Assembly: GCA_003254885.1 (NCBI GenBank)
Contig: QANT01004479.1
Coordinates: forward strand, 1 to 64,000
Source of the DNA: Purshia tridentata
Taxonomy: Eukaryota > Streptophyta > Magnoliopsida > Rosales > Rosaceae
Direction: 5' to 3'
Length of the DNA stretch: 64,000 nucleotides
Below the pieces are notes generated by a model that was not told where the DNA came from, searched no databases, and worked only from the letters and a program-made list of their open reading frames with translations. Positions 1-12,068 of the stretch are shown here, piece after piece (the first letter of the stretch is position 1; each line of letters starts with the position of its first letter). The position numbers and the translations under genes are program-made.

Positions 1-2080
1 AAAAACGTATTTAACCCTTTTTTTTTTTGGGAATTAGGAATAGATAAATCCGTCGTCTGCCTATCTTTACTATTATAAGTCCGTTGTCATAAAAAAGACA
101 CCTCACCATGGAGGTGGCGGGAAGTTACACATGGTTAATTATAAATAAATTTCATAATTTTTTTTTCACAATTACATTTAATTAATGTACTTTTTTATAA
201 TTAGATTAATTGACTTTGAATACCAAATTTCAATAATTTTTTAATTTAGATACTAAAATTTAATAGCATTTTAAATTAGGTACTAGTTGAAAAGTCAAAC
301 ATAATAATATAGTAAAATATACTATAATTCATAAATATTACATCATATGCCACTACAATAAAATATATATATATATTCATACTATTACATTAATTTATAC
401 TATATTGTATTAAAACTAAAAAAAATCGATCTAATCACATCTTAACTGTGACTGTTTTACAATTTAGTTGTGATTGTCTTGGTAAGTTGAAAAAGACAAC
501 TCTCACCACTATACTAAGTATTATTTTGAGTAAAAATATTGTTTTGACCTCTATTTATACTATATTGTAATACAATTTATCTTTAAAAATTTTAATTTAG
601 TCACAACCTAACTGTGATTGTATCACTATTTAGCTGTGACTGTCATTCAATCACAACTAAATTTGAAGTTGAGTGTCGTACAGTCACAACTAAAACTGAA
701 GTTGAGACTATATTAACTAATTTCTAAGACAATATAAAAATATCAAGGATAATTTTGTCAAAACTTTATAAAACCCATCATATGTGAGCCAAAAGACAGT
801 AGAAGGGCAAATTTGTCAAACAAATGGGCTGTAAATTTATGACCTATTCTAAAAATCAAGTTCATTAGTTAGTAGTCAAATCTAAAAATTATGAGCAAAA
901 CTAATTTTCTAAAAAAGTATTGAAACTAGGTATTTAATCCTAAACTTCTATTTATAATTTTATTTTAGTCATTATTGACCATAAATGGATTGGACTTATT
1001 GACTAAATTGAAATAAAATTTTATAATCTATTGATTTTTTTAAGAAAATAAAATTTACATTGATCATAATGTAATATTAAAATATTTTATTAATTTAAAT
1101 GTAATTTTTTTATAGATAATAATATAAAGTAAAAAATGCACAATAAAAGTTCTAATTTACATGTGTAAAGTGCATGTCAAGAGGCTAATATTATAGTACA
1201 TGAATTAATTACATCACGTGACTGTATATCAATTATATAAAATAATTTTTTAATATGAAACCAATTCTACAGTCATTTCAACTTGACTACCACATCAACT
1301 GCAATGTTAATTAACTTTTTTTTTGTTTCATAAATGTTAATAAACGTACTCTTCAAAATTTTATTCCTCAAATTTCACTTTGCTAACCTATGTGGCAATT
1401 TATCAATTGTGACTATATAGCAAGCATAGCTATGTATCAAATTGACAAAAAATAAAAAAAGACAATTGAAGATTACCGAGCGCTCATTGACAAAAAATAT
1501 ATATTTTATACAGATTTGTGATCTAATCTAAAATATCTTGTTGTAGATTAATAATTAAACTAAAAAAAATTAGCATGTTACCCGTTTTGCTGAAAAGTAT
1601 TTGCATTGATATTTAAGCATAATTTTTTTATTTAATTTTTTAAAAATTTATTTTTAAAGTAGAACTATTTGAAGAAAAATATTAAGAAGCCCTTTCTTAG
1701 TACAAAAGGACACACATACACACATAAAATATGTGTTATTAGTCATTGGCCACGCGGGTCAAAACATGCGTTCTCTCTTAGTTCTCACTTTGCTCTGACC
1801 TCTGTCGTGATGTCATCACACCCGTTAAAAACCGTCCGTTTAAAACGCACACCCGACCTTCCATGCGTATCACCATTCACATTGGAAGAGCCACATTCCC
1901 ACGCAACGACGTCGTTGAATTCAAGGCTGAGCAAACTTCTGCCTTGGCTGCTTTTAAATTGCAAACAAACACGAAACACCTCCCAATATTATTAATATTT
2001 CCCACACCACCGGAGCTGACAAGAAGAGCCTCCTCATAAGCCACTTGGGATTAAGCAAGACACGAGAGAGAAGAAGAAAA
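1..2080. other. AT-rich intergenic DNA upstream of the FSH hydrolase gene
   Basis: I see no supported gene here. The stretch is very AT-rich. Between about 430 and 710 the motif tcacaactaaa and its reverse complement tttagttgtga recur several times, which suggests a decayed inverted-repeat element. From about 1730 the base composition becomes GC-richer and leads into the 5' UTR and promoter of the gene starting at 2081. Open frames at 1669-1995 and 1785-1979 have no recognisable domain and overlap on opposite strands, so I do not call them. Confidence 0.6.
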
Positions 2081-3495
2081 ATGGGGAGCGAAGGTGATGG
2101 GTCTCTGAGAAAACCCAGATTTCTCTGCCTTCATGGGTTTAGAACCAGCGGCAAAATCATGAAAACGCAAGTGGGTAAGTGGCCCGAATCGGTGCTCCAC
2201 AGGCTCGACCTTGTCTACGTCGATGGGCCTTTTCCGGCCCAAGGCAAATCTGACGTTGATGGCATTTTCGACCCTCCTTATTACGAGTGGTTCCAATTCG
2301 ACAAGGTCAAAAAACAAAACCCAACATTCACCCACCTTTCTCATTCTTACTTCCTCAATTTTCTTGGCTCAAATTTTGTTCTTCTTCTTCTTTTGTCTAC
2401 AGGAATTTACGGAGTACACAAACTTTGATCAGTGTCTTGAATACATAGAAGATTACATGATCAAACATGGACCCTTTGATGGGCTAGTTGGTTTTTCCCA
2501 GGTATTTATGTGCTGCCACTTTAATCCTATATTGGGTTCCTCTAAAATGAATTAGCATCTGTTTCATGGATTTTGCATTTCAAAATGGGCTATGTATTCT
2601 GAATGGGGATAAATTTGATAGTAAGTTACATTTTTTTTGTTATACATTGCAATTTTTATTGACTAGGTGTTAACGAATGATACAGGGGGCAATATTGTCA
2701 GGTGGGCTGCCAGGGCTACAAGCGAAGGTACATGGAAGTTCATGAATGTGACAAGTTTTGATAACAATTTGATATGGAAGTCGAGTTTGGTATATTGACA
2801 TGTGATGATGGGCTGTTGTTTCGTTTGGTTTTGGTTTGCTTTGCTTTCAGGGGGTGGCATTGACTAAGGTTCCTAAAATTAAATTCCTAATAATAATTGG
2901 AGGGGCAAAATTCAAGTCACCATCGGTGGCTGACAATGCTTATGCTTCTCCCATTCAATGCCCGTCTCTTCACTTTTTAGGTAGTTTTCGTTTCCTTTAG
3001 GCTTTGGCAACCCTAATTAGTATTTTCTAGCTACTTTAGCATATCACATAATGTGGTGGTAGGTAATTGTTCATAATATTTGAGGTGATATCATGTGGTT
3101 AGCTAATGTAATAAAAAATGCGGTCCTTTTAGCATTATTATAATTAAACTTGGTAAATGTCATACAATTTGATTTGGCCGGTCCAAGTATAAAAAGTTTC
3201 TTCAAAAAATAACAGGTTTACATAAAACTATTAGAAAGAGAGCATGAGAAAGCTGTTACCAAATGGATTTGATCATTTGTTTAGTGGGTTATTGAAGAAA
3301 CTGTGTTATTTTTCAGGAGAGATGGACTTCTTGAAGCCATATGGACTTGAACTCTTGGAACACTGTGTAGATCCCACAGTGATTCATCATCCCAAGGGCC
3401 ACACAGTACCAAGACTTGATGAACAAGGTTTGCAAACCATGATGAGCTTCATTGACAAGATTCAAAAGACCATCAGTGATGATAATGCAGCATAA
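2081..3495 (+). CDS. FSH1-family serine hydrolase (alpha/beta hydrolase, OVCA2-like)
   Basis: The protein is a probable soluble esterase of the FSH1 family (human OVCA2 and yeast FSH1 are relatives); its substrate is unknown. Exons are 2081-2305, 2403-2501, 2686-2727, 2851-2980 and 3317-3495, all GT-AG, giving 224 residues, the usual family length. The N-terminal LCLHGFRTSG forms the first strand and oxyanion region. The nucleophile elbow GFSQG has Ser107 and is split by the exon 2/3 junction. Likely acid and base are Asp169 (GEMDF) and His194 (KGHTVP), so the triad looks intact. The start at 2081 follows a purine-rich leader (aaaaATGG). No signal peptide or membrane segment is visible. Family assignment is firm; function is inferred only from family. 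Confidence 0.9.
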
Positions 3496-3702
3496 GAAGA
3501 TACATTTGCAATTTTAACAACATTCTGCCCATTGCCCCTTTTATATGTCCTTCTTGGTAGGTCTTAGATCTGTTGGGGCAAGTTTAAGCTATATTACTTT
3601 CTTTGGATGTTGTCAAATGTAATGTAATAAGAAAAGAAAATATGAGTTTCGATATCAGCTAAAAAGAAAAAAATTTATTCTTTCCGAGGACCATCATCTA
3701 TG

Positions 3703-3772
3703 CTTGGGTGAGGTCCTAGGTTTTGTTCATTCTTTTGCTTGGGTGAGGTCCTAGGTTTTGTTCATTCTTTTG
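3703..3772. repeat. Two-copy 35-bp tandem repeat
   Basis: Two essentially identical 35-base units follow one another; each contains gggtgaggtcctaggttttg. It lies about 200 bases past the FSH hydrolase stop codon, in or just beyond its 3' UTR. Confidence 0.9.
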
Positions 3773-4341
3773 CAAGGGTTTTATTTTTATTTATTGTCGT
3801 TTTAGGGTCATTAATTTATAGCCCCTTAAGTACCTTAAGAGCTATTTAATCATCCCTGAGAGTTTTTATTATTCGGAAGCAAATTATAAATTCTGTGCAA
3901 ATTTGCACTACTGACAAGTAAGAGGGGCCCACCAATTCAACAGATGCAGTGAGGATTCCGCATGCTTCTTTTGCAAGAGAGAATGCTCCATCATCCCAAC
4001 GTCTTTTTTCTTTTCTTTTTTTCATTTTCTTTTCAGTTGCTTGGCATTTTTTTTCCTTTTTTTCACACCTACCTGTTTTTTCTGTTTCTTTGTGCCATAT
4101 TCACATAGGCAAAACGTGACACAATTACACTTGAGAGCTGAGACCTAAACCATAAGCTCTAAAAAGACAATTAGAACTCAAAATAATCAACCTTATATTC
4201 TAAGCACCAAGCCCCCAAAACTTTACTAAATCCTAACCTAGACTCCCAACCAATGAAGAGAGTAATTGTTATAAAGTCAAGTATGCTGATATTTATACTA
4301 TCATTTCTTTTGGCTATGGATATTTATTCTATCATTATGTA

Positions 4342-4773
4342 GTGTATATAGATTTATAAAGACTTCTATAGACTTTTTCAAGTTGCAGACTTTTGCAGAA
4401 TTTATATATTTTTACAGAGTTCCATAGAGTTTTACAGAGTCTATAGAAATCCTTATAAATTCGCAGAGAATAGGTTGGATTTATAATGACTTTGAAATAC
4501 ACATAAAAGTCTTCCAAAGTCTTTAGAAATCCATCATTAAATGAAGTCTATAAAAGTCTATGACTTTTTTAATACACATAGATTTTTATGGACTTTTTAA
4601 AAGTCATTAAAAGTCTTAATTGAATACCACATGACTTTTATAGACTCCTTAACATTCTTAATTGAATACATATAGATTTTTACGAATTTTTTTAAAGTCT
4701 CTAAAAGTCTTAATTGAATACCATATGACTTTTAAACTCCATAAAAGTCTTTTAAAATTCATATACAATACAC
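4342..4773. mobile_element. MITE-like AT-rich element with imperfect terminal inverted repeats
   Basis: The left end (gtgtatatagatttataaag) and the reverse complement of the right end (gtgtattgtatatgaatttt) match imperfectly. Inside, the phrases aagtcttaattgaata and gacttttatagact recur, giving a dense array of subterminal motifs. There is no coding capacity and I could not define a target-site duplication. The class is uncertain. Confidence 0.45.
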
Positions 4774-5380
4774 CCCACTAAATCAGAGTTTTTGTCAATT
4801 GTCATGTAAGGAAATATCAATTCTACCCCTCATCAATAAATAATTTAAATAATAAATTTAGAGGCTAGGCTTACCTACTCACCTAAATTTGTAATATCAT
4901 ACCATGTATAACTCTTACTCTTTCTGCTATAGACCTTAAATTTTACATGTATCTATGTAATTCATCTAGTGTAATATAAGTGGATTTAATCATTGAACTG
5001 AAATCTGTAGTTCTTGGAAGGAACCCAAATCCATTTGGATCCACAAAATGTGAGAAAAGCCGAGTGTTTGTTATGTGAGAATTACTAATTACTAAGTACA
5101 TGTAAGTTATATAACCAATCAAAAAAATGATACAGACTACGGAGCTACCTAACTGATATTGATACCAGTGAAGTAACAAAGAAAACAAAATATATTGTAC
5201 CCAAAAAAAAAAAATACAAACACTGCTTATCCTAAACCATACATACAAGTTGGTGGTTGTTGGCAGCTTAATGCCCAAAAGCTAATACAGCCACCTTCAC
5301 TACCAGAGCCCAAACTAGAAACCAGAAACGATGCAAAATAAGCAGACTCTCTTGTTAGTCTTGGATAGCAACAAAAACCA

Positions 5381-8300
5381 ATGTGGCCTTTGCTTCGCAG
5401 AAGCAGAAAAATGACATGCCTATTCTTCTTCACCCAATCAGTCTCTTCCAACCCCAACCCAATTTTTAACATTTACTGCAACCTCTCTGGACCCTCTCGC
5501 TTTTTCCACAACCCACTTTCGAACCTCTCTTCGGTAAGCTACGAAGCCTCTTTTCCTCTCATAAAAACTAGTCTCACTACTATATTTAACAACAATTCAA
5601 TGAATTCATATTGGGTTTTGGGTGTAAAATTATTTTCTAGGCTTTTGTCCATCCATTTCGGAGCTCTGCAATTCGTGCGTTTTGCACAAGACCTCCTAGC
5701 GCAGCGGGAGTAAGGTCACTACAAAGCATGCAAAACCCGGAGACTATATCGTACCTAACACAGCGTGAAGCTGCTGAGATCGATGAGATCCTCATGGGTC
5801 CTCTTGGCTTCAGTGTCGACCAGTTAATGGTTTGTATTTTTTTTTTTTCCAAATTTCTATGATGGGTTCGGTTAATAGTCAATTATTAACAATCCCATTT
5901 ATGGGTCTGTATTAAATTTGTAGGAATTGGCTGGTTTGAGTGTGGCCACTTCCATAGCAGAGGTAACGCTCTACTGTTCTTTTCTCCCTATCAGTAATGC
6001 ATTGAGACTAATTGGTCTGATATGAACAAATTATGTTTGTTATATTGGTAGGCTACTTATTTTCTTGTTTTTGCACTTTGTGATTGTTCTTGTTCTTGAT
6101 AGATGATCATGCACGTGTACCAATTCAAACTATTATTATTAGTTTGCTCATAAGGTTTGCCTACTTAGTAAACCAAAAATGTGTTCTAGTGTACTCTTAT
6201 TATGACTGAATGGGTATGGTGTATATAGCATTCTATTTCGAGATGCAATGAGATTATTTTATCTGTATTCTGCAACATTTACTACGTTTACAATGTTCAT
6301 TTAGTGGGAGGAACTGAATTCACGTTATGTGATGCTTTAGTTTTGTTTTTTAACTTTTTTTGACAGGTCTATAAACCGAATGAGTATAATCGTGTCCTAG
6401 CTATTTGTGGCCCTGGAAACAATGGTGGTGATGGTCTTGTGGCTGCTCGTCATTTGCAGCACTTTGGATATAAACCGTCTGTTTGTTATCCAAAGCGTAC
6501 TGCTAAGCCTCTGTATACTGGTCTGGTTACTCAAGTATGGAATATAATTCAAAGTTGAAACTTGAATGCTGTGTTTTATTATACATATATATGGGGGTTG
6601 GTGGGTTTGCCTTGGAGGCCTGTAAATTTTGTTATATTACTTTTAAAAGATGGAGTAATTTTGCAGCTGGAATCACTGTCAGTCCCTTTCATCTCAGTGG
6701 AAGATCTACCTTTGGACTTGTCAAAGGACTTCGATATTCTTGTTGATGCAATGTTTGGCTTCTCATTCCATGGTAATTACTACTTTTTGTTTAAGGATTT
6801 TTTTTTTTTGGGCACAAGTACTCTTATTCTTCTTCAGTTGTTCTCCATGTGTTGAAAAAATGTGAACATGATAAGGTAATACTTTACATTTCTCCAGAGA
6901 TTCTCAAACATGAACAGTGGGTGCCTAAAATTGCTCCGCTATACTTGTGCATCATAAGAATCTCTGGGTTGTTATTTCTCCCATAAATTGTTATACAATA
7001 CTATCAACTTTGCCCAACTGGATAGGAATACACAATGGGCCTCCTTCTAGCAAGTCTACCTATACCAATTCATACCCTTTCAGCCTGTAGCGTGTGGCCA
7101 CCTTTAACTTCTTTGCTGGTTTTATATGTTCTTCAGCTGGATGCCATCTGAAGTTTTCCCTTTTTGGATCATATGTTGGTATTAAACTTAGGTACTTTTC
7201 AATGCTTTCATATTAACCTTACAATTCCCACTAGTTTAATCCACGTGTTTCCACATAAATTCATAAGAATTTAGCGCAGGAGATAGTTCTGATGTATTCG
7301 ACAGAGGTTCATGTGATGCCCACACAATTAGTTAGTGAAAAAATTGCTTCCCCCATGGTGGGGTTCATTGCAATATCCAAAGTTAGTTTTCCTGGACTTT
7401 GTGGTTGATCTAGTCCTATAAAAGTCATAGGACTAAATTTGTATTGGTCATAGCTCGTCAACAAATCTCAACTCAACAAATGATTTGCAGATCTCTTCTC
7501 CTTTTATTTATGCAGGACCCTGCCACCTAATCATTTGATAAATCTCATCCACTTTAGAGATTCTGCACTGTTGATTATTGTGATGGCTATTAAATTGGAT
7601 TATATCTAATGAAATAATTTGTAATTCTTCAGGTGCCCCAAGGCCCCCTTTTGATAATCTGATCCAAAAGCTTTTTTCTATAAATAGTGATCAAACACGC
7701 CAAAAGTCCTCTGTTATTGTCTCCATAGATATTCCATCTGGGTGGCATGTTGAAGGGGATGATGGTGGTGAAGGCATTAAGCCTGACATGTTGGTATGTT
7801 TTTGAGGAACACCTCCATATGGTCTTGGCTACACACGATTTGAACTTTGAGACTTGATTTGAAAATTTTACATATATTTATACATACATATATTTGCCTA
7901 TATATAATGAACCATCTTGTTGATGAAGGCTTGTTACTTTCTAGGTTTCTCTGACTGCTCCAAAGTTGTGTGCAAAGAATTTTTTTGGTCCACACCATTT
8001 CCTGGGTGGTAGATTTGTCCCACCATCTATTGCTGATAAATATAAGCTTCGTCTTCCACAATATCCAGGAACTTCTATGTGTGTCAGAATTGGAAAGCCT
8101 CCACAAGTTGATATATCGGCTCTAAGAGAGAACTATATATCTCCTGAGTTTCTTGAGGAACAGGTGGAGGCTGACCCATTTGATCAGGTACAGGTTCAAG
8201 TTAAACCATGTTGCTGGTTTTGATTATGTCACATTTAGTTGCGAAAGCTATCTATCATATTCAAATAAGCTGAGTTATTCTACAGTTCCGCAAATGGTTC

Positions 8301-11257
8301 AACGATGCAGTGGCTGCTGGCTTGAAGGAACCAAACGCTATGGCCTTGTCAACTGCTTGCAAGAATGGAAAACCGTAATATATGTTTCCTTTGCTACTTT
8401 GTCTCTTTTTTTGATAGTAAGTTATGTCTCACAGATTCTTCATACATATTAGACATTGACACTTTATTGCTTTGACAATAGTCTCTTAAACTTTCATCTC
8501 CACAATTTCACTGACAAGAACATGCTCATTTATCATTTTGGATGTTAATATGATTTTTCTTATTAATTTATATGGAACCTATTGACCTTTTACCAGTTTA
8601 CTCAACATTATTTAGTTTTTAATTTCTGCAGCTCATCACGAATGGTTTTACTAAAAGGATTTGATAAGAATGGTTTTGTCTGGTTAGTATTTTTCTCTTA
8701 CTCTTGTTGCATTACATACATCAACAATGCAGTTAACATGTTATTCATAAAACGCCTGTATATTCTTATTTCAATGCTATTAATTTATGCAGGTACACCA
8801 ATTATGAAAGTCAAAAGGCACATGAATTGTCTGAAAATCCTCATGCATCTCTTCTTTTCTACTGGGACGGTCTTAATCGGCAGGTAAACTGTGTTTTTCA
8901 CTTTTAGGACTAATTATTTTTAAATGTTGGGTCTATACTGCTTGTGTGCATAGGTTGCACCTTCTTGGTGCCTTTTAACTGATATTAGGAAAACTGGATG
9001 AGGGAGGTAATTTTGTTTATGTTCATTCCATTTGCAAAGTAGAATTACATTTATATCCTTAAAAAAAAAAAAAACCACATTAGTGCATCACTGGTGTGCA
9101 CCTCATTTTAAAACATATATGCCAGTATATCCTTCATGGCACAGATGAAGGGCTCACCAGGAGTTTCACCTCATATTCTTTTGGAGTCAGTATGCGATTC
9201 GCTCATATATTTTCTGTAGTTTGCTTATTTTCTCATGCATCTTCAACAAGGTGCCTTTTCTAGATTACGAGTCCTGTGGAATTTGCAAGCTTGCTGTATG
9301 GATGGTCCCCCTCAATTAATGAGTAGGGTTCAGATGGGATCCTAATTTTTGGCCCAGTGGGTGCTTACTATTACGAGTCTAGCACTGCATGGAATTTAAG
9401 CTGATAATATGCAAACTGCAAGCTGCATTTCTTTATTTAGTTTCTTAGAGAATTATAAATGAGAAAAAAAGTGTGGTCAATTATGGGATTTCATGCTGGA
9501 CATTAATATATTTTGGATTCATTGAGCTACTAACTTCTGGTCTAGAAGCATATTTTTGTTGCCATGCCTTTGCACTGCAGGGGCATTTCGGTTCAATAAT
9601 CTTGCTGGATGAAGATAATGTCTTAACATTATCCGTGATTTGTAGGTAAGAGTGGAAGGATCTGTGCAGAAAGTTTCTGATGAGGAATCTGACCAGTACT
9701 TCCATAGCCGTCCTCGAGGAAGTCAGATTGGAGCAATAGTTAGCAAGCAGGTTGCTTTCAATGACCACTAGCTTGACAATACCAGATAAATTATATGTGA
9801 AAAGTTTAAACTTATATTATTTTTCAATAAGGGAGATAATTAACTTCTGTCACCGAGAGTCTTCTTTAATTTATATGTTCAATTTTCTTTCCCTTTTTTT
9901 ATCTAGCCAAAATTTAGTTTAAGTGCACTGCCAAAAATATAATAGCCCTTTGTTATAAATTTAGACCTACCACTGAAAGTAAATTTTAATTTTATAAAAT
10001 TTAAAACATAGATTACATAATAAACGGGAAGCAAAAGGTGAAAGATTTCAGATTACTGGGTGGTTCAGTTGGTAAAGGTAGTGTTGTAGAAGCATCTGAA
10101 ACAGTTAGATTGGGATAACAGAGATATGAGGGAGTCCAATGTCATTTAAATCCAACATTTTTTGTTTTTCTGTTTTATTGATACTATTATTTCATATAAG
10201 GAATACGAATAATTTGTATCTTCTTCCTTCAGAGCACTGTAGTTCCTGGAAGGCATGTTCTGTATGAACAATACAAAGAACTGGAGGAAAAATTCTCTGA
10301 TGGGTAAGAATTTATGATTTCCAATAGCCTTAGGTAAATATTAAGATATAATTGACCTCGCCCAATTCCCTATCACCATCTTATGTATTGTGGACTAATG
10401 GGGGTAACTGTTTGCAATGAGTTTACTTTCCTATCAGATCAACCTTAAAATAAAATGGAAACAAGTTTGAAGTTTATGTATATAATCTGATTAAATTCCA
10501 CTTGTTTTTTCCATGTGCAGAAGTTTAATTCCTAAACCTAAAAACTGGGGAGGATACAGACTTAAACCAGAGCTGTTTGAGTTTTGGCAAGGCCAAAAGT
10601 CTCGTTTGCATGACAGGTGGTTCCTATCCCATTTATGATGGGTGGTTCTTATTCCATTTCTTTTGCTATAGTATCTACAGATGGCCCATAAACGAATGAA
10701 TGGAGCAGATCTGGACAAAAAAATTCAAAATATTTAGGTTTATGTGTCTTGGATATGCAACTTTGTATAGAATTGATTCTGCCACCGCCTTGGATATGAA
10801 CTGTAACTCAGATACAAGTTCGGCCTGGGTTGAGTCCAGAACCGGTTGATGAATGGAGTTGATTCTGGCAATCATTTTCTTTTGTTACTGTCTATTTATT
10901 TCAAGGAATTTATCTTAGCTCTGTTTTCAAACATCAGTGTGCCAAAATAAGGGTTTTATTGCCAATATAGATGTGTTACTCAAAGGTTGTTTTATAGGTG
11001 AGAGACATTGTTGTGGTGTTACTTAGTAGAAATCTTATGATGACATGACTTGTTTCGCTTATTGTTGAAAGTATGTGAACTGATATGGATTCTTGCATAT
11101 ATTTGATCATGTTTCCCCCCCAAAAGAAGAAAAGGAAAAAAGAACATATTTATCACAAGATTCTCACACTATAGTATGTTTTCTTGATAGGCTGCGATAT
11201 TCTCCGGAGGAGATCAATGGACAACTAGTGTGGAAAATCGAGCGGTTGGCTCCCTGA
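5381..11257 (+). CDS. PPOX1: Pyridoxine/pyridoxamine 5'-phosphate oxidase fused to NAD(P)HX epimerase-like (YjeF_N) domain, plastid-type
   Basis: This is the plant PPOX1/PDX3 fusion. The C-terminal FMN enzyme oxidises PNP/PMP to pyridoxal 5'-phosphate; the N-terminal domain belongs to the NAD(P)HX epimerase (NAXE) family that repairs hydrated NAD(P)H. Exons: 5381-5533, 5641-5829, 5924-5962, 6367-6534, 6667-6772, 7633-7793, 7945-8187, 8286-8374, 8632-8682, 8793-8883, 9646-9750, 10233-10303, 10521-10616 and 11191-11257, all GT-AG, frame continuous, 542 residues. Residues 1 to about 75 are Ser/Arg-rich and poor in acidic residues, like a transit peptide. YjeF_N spans about 85-330 with GPGNNGGDG at 142-150. 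PNPOx spans about 350-542 with [18 protein letters not shown] and the family C-terminus WKIERLAP. A second in-frame ATG at 5411 is an alternative start. Confidence 0.95.
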
Positions 11258-11982
11258 CGAATATTTGCAGCATCTTCATTGTGAAGTTCATCATTCAGGG
11301 TAGTTTAATGTTTACTACATAAGTACTGCCCTCATTATTTTTTTATTTCATATTTGTGCTCTTTCTTCTATTAGCAACATCCATGCGTACTGTAATGGTA
11401 GGTAAGTTATGAGTATGCACATGTACAATGGTTTTGAAACTTCTTGTTGACCCATGAGTACACACCAAATGGCATAAAACCCTTGGTTATATTAGAGATG
11501 AAATTTGTTGGGTTTGGAAGATTTTTTAGCATATGACAGATGGAGCATTTGTTGTCACTTTGAATTCACAATCATCCACATGCTGTTGTTGAATGAAAGA
11601 CTTGGTGAGTCAGGTACCCATGAATGGTGTAGACATTTTCATTTGTCAATGTTGAAATCTGTGCCGAAATTTGCTATGAAAATAATCAATCTGGTCCTTG
11701 TATTGATGATCACAGTCAGAGGAGAAAGTGAGTTTCCATTTGATCACTGGTGGTGGTCGGAGCTGGGATTTTGGGTGGAGGATGGTGCATGTGTTCATCA
11801 TGTGTTCTTGAGAGTTCATAAAAACATTTTCCTCAATTCACCCCCCCCACGCCCCTCATCTGCAGCTCCCCCTCACCAGCCCTTCCTCCTCCTTATTCTC
11901 CTCCCTTTTTATTGCAAATACATGAAAAAAAACAACAAAATTCATATTCCTCAATATCCACCTTTTTTTTTTTTGACATTAG
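11258..11982. other. PPOX1 3' flank
   Basis: This contains the PPOX1 3' UTR and then sequence with no recognised gene. A long plus-strand frame crosses 11505-12155 but starts at a non-ATG codon, passes through a C-rich low-complexity block near 11842-11900, and has meaning only where it crosses the polyamine-oxidase fragment described next. Confidence 0.5.
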
Positions 11983-12068
11983 GTACAACAACGCTGCTGA
12001 ATCCTTATGTAATAGTGATAGGTGGTGGATTTTCCGGAGTTGCAGCTGCTCGTGTTCTTCACAATGCC
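11983..12068 (+). pseudogene. Remnant exon of a polyamine oxidase-like FAD amine oxidase
   Basis: The translated stretch contains NPYVIVIGGGFSGVAAARVL, a Rossmann FAD-binding start with the GxGxxG glycine pattern and the wording typical of plant polyamine oxidases. It follows a plausible splice acceptor (gacattag), as if it were a retained exon boundary, but after about 28 residues it runs into poly-T and low-complexity sequence. No further amine-oxidase exons are visible on either side. I read it as a relic of a degraded or captured gene. Confidence 0.7.

Larger units (their letters stand above)
3496..5380. other. Intergenic region between the FSH hydrolase and PPOX1 genes
   Basis: This holds the 3' UTR of the hydrolase gene, a 35-bp tandem duplication (3703-3772), a MITE-like AT-rich element (4342-4773) and the upstream region of PPOX1. 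Open frames on the minus strand at 4943-5278 and 5227-5472 carry no recognisable domain, and the second overlaps PPOX1 exon 1 in antisense. Confidence 0.6.
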
